64,000 nucleotides of DNA, from positions 33,419,522 through 33,483,521 of the forward strand of contig NC_061862.1 in NCBI RefSeq assembly GCF_907164915.1. The letters run 5' to 3'. The DNA comes from Impatiens glandulifera. Its lineage: Eukaryota; Streptophyta; Magnoliopsida; Ericales; Balsaminaceae. Positions 56,179 through 64,000 of this stretch are shown here, piece by piece. The notes under the pieces are model-generated. The model saw only the letters and a list, made by a program, of their open reading frames with translations. It had not been told where the DNA came from and did no database searches. Position numbers and translations under genes: made by a program. The stretch's first letter is position 1. Each line of letters starts with the position of its first letter.

Positions 56179-56726
56179 TGTTAGGATCTAGGTCGCGGCT
56201 GGGGGAACGGGGTTGGCTGGCTATCGCGTCTCACTCAAAGGGTGGTGATTAATCCGTTTAGAGATTAACACCGGGGTTTCAATACTACACAAACTGTCAC
56301 AAACCCTTGAACCGAGTTCAAGCGCGGAAGTGGTTTGTTTCAGGTTGAAGCAGCACACACACGAGATAGGAAGAACCGAATTTGAATTAAGTTTGGGGAT
56401 TGCTAGGTCGGTTTTGCAGCTTAGTAATTCGGTTTAGTTGATGTTGAATCAGTTGGAGCGGTATTAGTAGGTTAGTGCAGATCGGTTAGAATGTAGAACC
56501 GGCGGAAAGTAAATAACAAGACAGGTTTTTATGGATATTCGGAGATGAAACTCCTACGTCACCCCTTCCTCTCGAAACCGCGAGAAAGATATTCACTAAG
56601 GAATACACACACACAATCCGATCGAGACTTATTTTCTGCTCGATAACACCCGTACAATTTTAACCGAAATTGTAATTACTCTTCAAATAAATGCTTAAGC
56701 TCTTTAGAGAGATAGAACACGATTTT
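56179..56726 (-). repeat. B-like LTR fragment, minus strand (copy 1)
   Basis: On the minus strand it ends CGACCTAGATCCTAACA at 56179. It has the CTTGAACTCGGTTCAAG-type palindrome near 56310 and hairpin 1 at 56541-56554. It breaks after ACACGATTTTTT, where a plus-strand pol fragment starts. It is the same insertion, at the same site, as 63433-64000. Confidence 0.85.
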
Positions 56727-57233
56727 TTCTCCTCGAAGGACACGACGTCAACTGATGGATGAAATGGCCAATTCTGCATTTATTTCTCAAATTGATCCTA
56801 AAAAAATTGGTGAAGCTATAGTTGATCCAGATTGAATCAATGCTATGCAAGAGGAGTTAAACCAATTTGCTAGAAATAAAGTGTGGTATCTCACTCCTAG
56901 ACCAACTGACAAGTCAATTATAGGAACAAGATGGGTCTTTAGAAACAAGCTTAGTGAAGATGGATTAGTCATTAGAAACAAAGCTCGTTTAGTTGCTCAA
57001 GGATACAGACAAGAGGAATGTATTGATTTTGATGAGTCTTTTGCACCGGTTGCCAGACTAGAGGCAATCAAAATCTTCCTAGAAAATTCATCATTTAATA
57101 ATTTTAAAGTCTTTCAAATGGATGTGAAAAGTGTATTCCTAAATGGAAAATTAAGTGAAGAAGTATATGTTGAGCAACCCCCTGGTTTTGTAGATCATGT
57201 TTTGCCAAATCATGTTTATAGGCTTAACAAAGC
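56727..57233 (+). pseudogene. copia RT fragment (C-like)
   Basis: The stretch [17 protein letters not shown], then [60 protein letters not shown] and NHVYRLNKA is the first part of a copia RT, close to element C (about 31054-31560). A TGA replaces the Trp codon at about 56832 (PD-W-IN). It is cut on the left by the LTR fragment junction and on the right by the LTR of H. The YVDD box is not present. Confidence 0.9.
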
Positions 57234-59422
57234 TGATAAGATCGGCTTTATCAATAGAGACGGGGGTCTGGCTAATGATGAAGACTTATGAAAAATGGTT
57301 TGATAGAAATCCTGTTAGAGATTAATATCTCTTTCTATTCTACGCAAACTTGTGTAAACACTTGAAACAGATTCAAGGCGGAATTGTTTACTTGGGTTTG
57401 AAGCACAAGACGAAATATGAAAAGATGATAGAAATGAAGAACACAGCAGTTTGTTTAGGGATGTTCGGAGAAACTCTCCTACGTCACCCCTTCTTCCAAC
57501 CACCAGAAGGATTCACTAAATGATGAGAATCAAATACAGTTTACACACACACTTAGCTCACTATTGAACAGAACATTTTCTGTTCAATTACAAGAAGATG
57601 AAAATATCACTCAGCTAATGGTGTTTTGATTCTAGCTCTCTCTCTCGATTCACACACAGTACAATCAGAAAGAAGCTTCACAGAATAAGTTCAGTAAGCA
57701 AGATGATTGAGTAGTTTCTCTCTGCAAAATCAGAATGCTTGTTTGTAAGATTGGTTGAGACAAAGTAAGGTGCTTCGTCCGTTGCTCTAAGGATTGATTA
57801 AATACTGAGCAGGAGCTAACGGTCGAATCTTCAAGAATGATACGTGGCGCTCCTCCATTGGAAAGCCTCCATTGTACACAGCAGGTTCTGAGCACAAGGA
57901 TCGTGGCCGTACCGAATAGGTAGTGCGCCGAATATTCCATCAGGGATGTACCTGCAAAACGGGTAATGTGAGGAAAATTCTCTTACGTGGCATTCCTTGA
58001 TTAGATGCATATATCTGTTGTACTAATCTTCACTGGAAAGTGGAGCAGGAGTAGGGTACAGCTATAGCACGTGGGTAGGAGAAATGTTAGATTCAAGCGT
58101 ACTTCTTAAACAGAGCATTAGACGTATTTCAGTTAGACGGATTTAAGAAAATCAGTCTAATGAAATAAGTCAACTCCTTCTAATGAAAAACTTCTATTAG
58201 ACCGCCTAGTCTAATATAATTAGTCTCGCGTCTAATTTACATAGCCATTAGACAGATACGTCGAACTCCACTGAGTTAGACTGCCACATCTAATTCCGGT
58301 TCTACCTCAGACTAATCAGAAGGAGTTAGACTCACGTCTAACTTTCACTAATTAGACAACCCGTCTAATTATTACATAACATTAGACCGGAACGTCTAAC
58401 TCCACCGAGTTAGACTGCCACGCCTAATTCCGGTTCTACCTCAGACTAATCTGAAGGAGTTAGACTCACATCTATCTTTCACTAATTAGACAACCCGTCT
58501 AATTATTACATAACCATTAGACCGACACGTCTAACTCCACTGAGTTAGACTGCCACGTCTAATTCCGGTTCTACCTCAGACTAATCTGAAGGAGTTAGAC
58601 TCACGTCTAACTTTCACTAATTAGACAACCCGTCTAATTATTACATAACCATTAGACCGACACGTCTAACTCCACTGAGTTAGACTGCCACGTCTAATTC
58701 CGGTTCTACCTCAGACTAATCTGAAGGAGTTAGACTCACGTCTAACTTTCACTAATTAGACAACCCGTCTGATTATTACATAACCATTAGACCGGCACGT
58801 CTAACTCCACTGAGTTAGACTGTTACGTCTAATTATGTGCATTCATTAGACCATCCGTCTAATTGTTTACATCTATTAGACTTACACGTCTAACTCCGAT
58901 GAGTTAGACTGTACGTCTATTTCTATTAGACTCACGTCTAATTCCATTCGTCTGACGTCTAATTCCATTAGACTCACGTCTAATTCCATGTATTCATTAG
59001 ATTATCCGTCTAATTCTTTACATCTATTAGACTTACACGTCTAACTCCGATGTGTTAGACTGTACGTCTAATTCTATTAGACTCACGTCTAATTCCGTGT
59101 ATTCATTAGACTATCCGTCTAATTCTTTACATCTGTTAGACTTACACGTCTAACTCCGATGAGTTAGACTGTACGTCTAATTCTATTAGACTCACGTCTA
59201 ATTTACACGTCTATTAGACTACACGTTTAACTCCAATGAGTTAGACGGTGAGTCTAATTCTATGCGAATGAAAATCAAGATCGGTCTAATGGCCCTCATT
59301 AGATCCAAGTCTAGAGACATGTTGTCTCAATACACCTGTATTGAAACTTATACATTATTTCATCATCAAAATATCAGTGAGCAAATTATTTCAACACTTA
59401 GTCAAAATAATTTGACCCAACA
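57234..59422 (-). repeat. 3' LTR of element H (2.2 kb), minus strand
   Basis: On the plus strand it reads TGATAAGATCGGC...GACCCAACA, i.e. the group LTR inverted, inserted into the RT fragment. It holds the array at 58107-59285, hairpin 1 at 57467-57479 and the CTTGAATCTGTTTCAAG palindrome near 57362. AAAGC (57229-57233) would be the left target duplication; its partner is outside the window. Confidence 0.95.
58107..59285 (-). repeat. TTAGAC/GTCTAA array, LTR of H
   Basis: The higher-order unit here is very regular. GGTTCTACCTCAGACTA recurs at 58298, 58432, 58567 and 58702, i.e. every 134-135 bases. The last units are nearly identical, suggesting recent homogenisation. Confidence 0.95.
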
Positions 59423-59437
59423 ATTTTCCCCTTTTTG
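59423..59437 (-). other. polypurine tract of element H
   Basis: ATTTTCCCCTTTTT on the plus strand is the inverse of the group's tract (one G has changed to A), directly inside the LTR. Confidence 0.8.
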
Positions 59438-59600
59438 ATGAAGAAATTGCAAACCTCCATACATATAACAAGACATGCATTCATCCAATAAATAAACAAA
59501 CAACTTGTTCACTTACACCAATCATTCAAAAGAGCCAGTATTCGAAAAAACTTATCAAAAACCATGTTCAATAAAGTTAAGCAGAGTAAAAGAGGAGGGA

Positions 59601-62600
59601 TCATTGTTCTTCCCTTTTTACTCGAGGATCGGTTGGACTTATCTCTTGGCCGGGAAGCATGTTCATGAAATGAGGATAGCCGCGACCACCAAGACCTCTT
59701 GCATTCGATCTTCCTCCACGCTCACCAACACTGCCATGTCCACCTTGATCAACATTAGACAGCCTACTCCGGCCGCCACCATTTCTTCCACCACGCTCAG
59801 AGCCACTTCGACCACCACCTCTCTTGGTTGGCCTAGGATTGTCATCAGAACTTGGGGCCCGCCTGGATCTGGTCTCGGTTGCTACACCATCGTTCCTTCT
59901 GCTTGACTCACCTTGAATTGGTCGAGGTTGAGCATTTTCAGCATTGTTCAAGGCATCCTCCTTCGCTTGAAACTTCATGACAATGGTCTCAGCAAAAGCT
60001 TATCGTTCATTGTCATTTCTGTTCATGCAACCTTGTATTTCTATCAGCTGATTTTTCACCAAACTGAATTCATCCAAGGTTTCCTTGTGGCGTTGGTCAT
60101 TGATGTGCCTCTCAATGTCAAATAGTTCACTTTGGTGGTTGAAGCTTTCCTGTTGAAATTTTGAAAACTTTACATTCAAAACATGGGTCTCATAAGTATT
60201 CCTCTTCAGGGTCTTATCCAGCTCAGTTAGGATCTTGAAAATGTTGCTGAAATTCGCCCTTTCCTCTTCCCTGGAGATCATTGACTGACACATAGTCTTC
60301 TGCATTGAGGAGAGCATAGACCTCATTGATTTTAACATTTTATCTCCTCCAGCAGATGAACCTTCGTGAGAAGACACTTCTTCAGATTCAGCAGCCATAC
60401 TTTGAATAGGCTCAAAGTTTGTATGAACATGTAAGGATTTCTCAGGCTGATTTACTTCAGCATCCTTAGCCGCTTTATCTTGTGCCTCTTCTTCATCAAT
60501 TTCTATTTGTGCCCTTTCAAATCTTTCGAGCAAACTTCCAGAATAGTGACGGGGAGTAATTATGTTTTCGTGAACACTTCCCACAATGACATCAGGAAAT
60601 AAGTAGGTCTTAACAACCTTTGGTCTTCATCATTCTTCTCTTTAGAGGGTTCCCCCTCAGTTCTTGCAGTCTCTGGCTGAGTTACCTCGGCCAGTTTCTC
60701 TTGAACACCATCTGTTCTCGCAACAGGGGTTATAAACACATCTTCTTCAATAGGAGCTTTCAAAGCCTCCTCGGCTACATCTTCTAAGATCGCTTCTTCA
60801 ACATTTGTCTCAAGAGCTTGTTCAGGCTCTTAAACATTCACCATTCCCTTTTCTTCATTAGGAAGCTCTTGAATAGGATGATCTTGAATGCGTCTCTCTT
60901 CGGCAGAAAGATTCCCAAATTCGATGAGGAGAGCAGCATCTGATTCATCAGCTTTAGGAATGTCCATTGCCTCTTCTTCGTTGAGCGGTTCTGCGCCAGA
61001 GCAATCGGTGCCATGAATGTATCTGGAAGCAGTAGAAACATAGCTTTCCATGATATCATTCAACTTCTTCAGCACTTTGGCTTCAACAACAGCTCCTCTT
61101 GCATCAGGGTTGAAGTTTGCTTTCCTGGCTTCATAGATTGGAAACATGGTTTTTCCAAGAATGCAAGCTTCCACCAGTTCTCTTTTGTTCAATGTTTCAC
61201 CCACATCTGAAGTTCTTGCCTATTTCAGGACTTTCTTCTCATTTGCCACTCTCTTCTTCCATTCTTTCGTTATGGCAGCATTGGATAGAGAGTCGTTGTA
61301 CTTAGAGGACAGCCTCTCAGTACACTAGGAATCATAGATTCCTAACTTTTCAGTTGACAGAACTTTCACTTGATCTAGAATGAGATCAACGATTCCTCTT
61401 GCTTCAGACACCTTCTCAGGAGCTTGAAAAGCAGTAGACTTCCCTTTTCCAACAACCTCTACAGGTTTTGGAGCTGGTATTGGTTCACCAATAACAATTC
61501 CTTTTGTTCCTTTCCTGGCCCGCAACAGTTCGAAGGCGGATTGGGGTTTCAGACAGAGCTCAGCAGGAAGCTCTCTACAGACAATTTTTCTGACCACCAA
61601 GGAATCATTGGGAGCAGGAATGATGGGTTCACCAGCAATAAGGGTAGAAACAACACCTTGTTCTGGTATAGACGACTCTGTAGCACCAGCGGCTACATGA
61701 TCAAATTGGGTAACAGGGGACTCCGCCCTGTTAATAGATTCAACATTTGGACCGGCTAACTCAATAGCAGGCCCTTCAGCAGATTCTCTCAAGGGAGAGA
61801 AAACAGATTCAGCTTGTTCCACTTCGGGAACAACAAATTTTGGCACAGTAGCCAAAGATTTAGAAGACGTTACCTTAGTAGATTTAGACGCGCGGGGCGC
61901 CTTTGTCTTCTTCTCCTTTGAGGCACAAGACCTCTAAGGTTTCCTCAAGAAGGTTGAGGGAGTAGATAATGATGTCATCGGGGTTGCAGCAAGTACACCT
62001 GGACCTTGCTTCACCCTTGAATCGACAGATTCCGTGTCCTTCTAACTTGGACTTTTCATGCTGGAGGAACTGGCCTCCGATTCATTCACAGTTCTGGTTC
62101 TCTTTGCCCCTGTTGACATAACAGAAGTAGAGGGCTTTGATCAGGTGAAAGGCCTTTCACCATTCTGGAAACTAGAGGCCCAGATGCAGACTCTAGGTTG
62201 TTCTTCACCCTAATCAGAGTGCTGGCCACCGTAGAAGTAGTAAAAACTCCTGCGGAGTTAATCTGCGCCGGTTTGCCAATAGGAACCCCCAAAAACTTCA
62301 ACAGGTGGCTCAGTTGAGCCGCATACGTGATACTCTCCTTGTTCGTCTGACTGATAGAGTAGCACAGATTCTGAAATAGGGTATGACCCCAGTTCACTTG
62401 GATTCCTTTAGAAATGACGCACATATAGTCAAAACGGTCTTGACTATAGAGATTGAAAGAGCCAGCCTTCCCTTGCAACGCTATCACCACCACGTCGTTT
62501 AGGAGAATAAAGTGGGGTTTGAATACCTTCTTATATCCATTCACATGGATCTTAGAACCGTCAGCAGAGAAGGAAGTCTTCATTTCCTCCATGATTTCTG

Positions 62601-62907
62601 AAGGGAGCACCAGGTCGAACAAATGACCCTCCGTTGGAAGTTCAAAGAACTCCGCATAAACCGCTTCGTCAAAAGAGATCTCCTTTCCGTTAACAGTTGC
62701 TACGATGGAATCATCCACCATAACTGCCATTTTGAAGAACTCGCGAACTTCGTCTTCATAGAAGATGAACGGTCCGCCCACATACTTCCTTAACCCAGAA
62801 TATTCTAGGGTTTGGAACATCTTCACCACCTCCGGTTGATCGAACGAATACACCGATGGAAAATCCACCTGCAAAGTACAGTGACCGAGAGTGATTTTCT
62901 TCACAAT
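59601..62907 (-). pseudogene. ORF3 (long form) of element H, about 1,100 codons
   Basis: This is collinear with the long ORF3 of E. The expected ATG (62905-62907) has become ATT, so the first codons read V-KKITLGHCTLQVDF. Order on the minus strand: ORF3 domain (62904-62300), linker with KKTKAPRASKSTK, middle region (AELCLKPQSAFELL, VDLILDQVKVLSTEK, MESYVSTASRYIHG), acidic region, coiled coil (MRSMLSSMQKTMCQSM) and Arg/Gly-rich tail (GGRSGSERGGRNGGGRSRLS) ending REEQ with TGA at 59601. Stops or frameshifts occur near 62086, 61924, 61330, 61225, 60830, 60600 and 59995. Conservation of the whole layout with E indicates that the long ORF3 was a real gene in the ancestor. Confidence 0.85.
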
Positions 62908-63432
62908 TTTGAGAGAATATGAATCGACACGAGATTTCAGAGAGTTTTAGTGAGAGAAATGCAAGAAAGCTAGGGTTCTTAGAGATTTCGAGAGATTGGA
63001 AGCTTTCAAATTCATGCAGAAATGTCCTTATGTAGATGAAAGAGGGAAATACAAAATAACTGTCTATTCTAGGGGTATGACCCATTAATAAATGTTAGAC
63101 GTCCTTTTTCAAGAAATCATCATTAAAAATGAGGGTATATCAGTCATTTTCTCTAACTTGATAGACACATGTCTTCATGTTATTAAGAGATGACTGTTTA
63201 ATATTTTGAGCGGGAAAAGTATATGGCTCTCAACGTGGGACAGTTGTCCTTGATCAATCTAATCGGCACGTAGTTAGACGTTTTTCTTACTCCATAAATC
63301 CATTTAACACAACATCTATTAGACGGATGAGTGTATTAGACACATACGTCTAGTTCCGTGTTTATAACAAATTCGTCTAATGTTTATTAGACGTGTACGC
63401 CTAATTCCGCATAACACCACGTATTAGACGTG
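62908..63432 (-). other. ORF3 upstream region of element H
   Basis: This is nearly identical to 55654-56178, with TACATAAGG at 63026-63034 and TTAGACG motifs at about 63270-63432. It is interrupted at 63433 by a B-like LTR. Confidence 0.7.
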
Positions 63433-64000
63433 TGTTAGGATCTAGGTCGCGGCTGGGGGAACGGGGTTGGCCGGTTATCGCGTCTCACTCAAAGGGTGGT
63501 GATTAATCCGTTTAGAGATTAACACCGGGGTTTCAATACTACACAAACTGTCACAAACTCTTGAACCGAGTTCAAGCGCGGAAGTGGTTTGTTTCAGGTT
63601 GAAGCAGCACACACACGAGATAGGCAGAACCGAATTTGAATTAAGTTTGGGGATTGCTGGGTCAGTTTTGCATCTTAGTAATTCGGTTTAGTTGATGTTG
63701 AATCGGTTGGAGCGGTATTAGTAGGTTAGTGCAGATCGGTTAGAATGTAGAACCGGCGGAAAGTAAATAACAAGACAGGTTTTTATGGATGTTCGGAGAT
63801 GAAACTCCTACGTCACCCATTCCTCTCGAAACCGCGAGAAAGATATTCACTAAGGAATACACAAACACAATCCGATCGAGACTTATTTTCTGCTCGATAA
63901 CACCCGTACAATTTTAACCGAAATTGTAATTACTCTTCAAATAAACGCTTAAGCTCTTTAGAGAGATAGAACACGATTTTTTACTTTGGCTGTAGAAAAC
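63433..64000 (-). repeat. B-like LTR, minus strand (copy 2, runs out of window)
   Basis: It has the same sequence and insertion point as 56179-56726, at a constant offset of 7,254 bases. Hairpin 1 is at 63795-63808. It continues past ACACGATTTTTT with ACTTTGGCTGTAG, unlike copy 1, which breaks there. Confidence 0.85.

Overview
The window looks like plant nuclear DNA, very probably an asterid eudicot. It is almost wholly nested transposable elements, and I see no convincing host gene. The plant assignment rests on Ty1/copia elements with initiator tRNA-Met primer sites (TGGTATCAGAGC), a Ty3/gypsy Tat/Ogre-like integrase, a CACTA transposon with a DUF4216-like domain, a LINE remnant and AT-rich intergenic DNA. 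The extra ORF found downstream of pol resembles predicted proteins I recall from Lamiales genomes. That narrower placement is only a weak inference.

Layout. 1-4367 (+): 3' end of copia element A (RNase H, short ORF3, 2.1 kb LTR). 4368-5083 (-): gag and 364-bp LTR of an unrelated small copia, cut by A. 5084-9460 (-): decayed Ty3/gypsy integrase and its repeat-rich 3' region. 9461-15076: AT-rich DNA with a tRNA-Asp-like fragment, a partial LTR and a MITE. 15082-26001 (+): copia element B (target duplication TATTT), with pol and three tandem paralogous ORF3 genes. 26028-36693 (+): copia element C (target duplication AACGT), with two LTRs, gag, pol and short ORF3. 36699-38749: intergenic DNA with a LINE remnant. 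38750-41403 (-): CACTA element. 41404-44916: LTR fragments and the gag of copia element D. 44917-54778 (+): element E, inserted in D, carrying gag and a long ORF3 but no pol. 54779-57233: rearranged block of inverted ORF3, LTR and pol fragments. 57234-64000 (-): element H, with an LTR, a long ORF3 and a nested B-like LTR.

The most notable system is a SIRE/Maximus-like copia group with a third gene (ORF3) downstream of pol. ORF3 has a conserved N-terminal domain of about 240 residues. In long forms this is followed by a Ser/Lys-rich linker, an acidic stretch, coiled coil and either an Arg/Gly-rich tail (E, H) or a basic tail (B). ORF3 is tandemly triplicated in B. ORF3 copies in B and E have their own TATA-like box 60-140 bp upstream. 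In the A/C/E/H group the spacer before ORF3 carries the same TTAGACGT inverted-repeat motif that fills the LTR U3. This suggests that one cis-regulatory module serves both the LTR promoter and an internal ORF3 promoter. Two short hairpins in the transcribed part of the LTR are shared by otherwise divergent LTR families, and one shows compensatory changes. Nearly every gene is broken by stops or frameshifts. The exceptions are B ORF3-1, which is open from end to end, the RT core of B (about 290 codons), and a long gag stretch in E.
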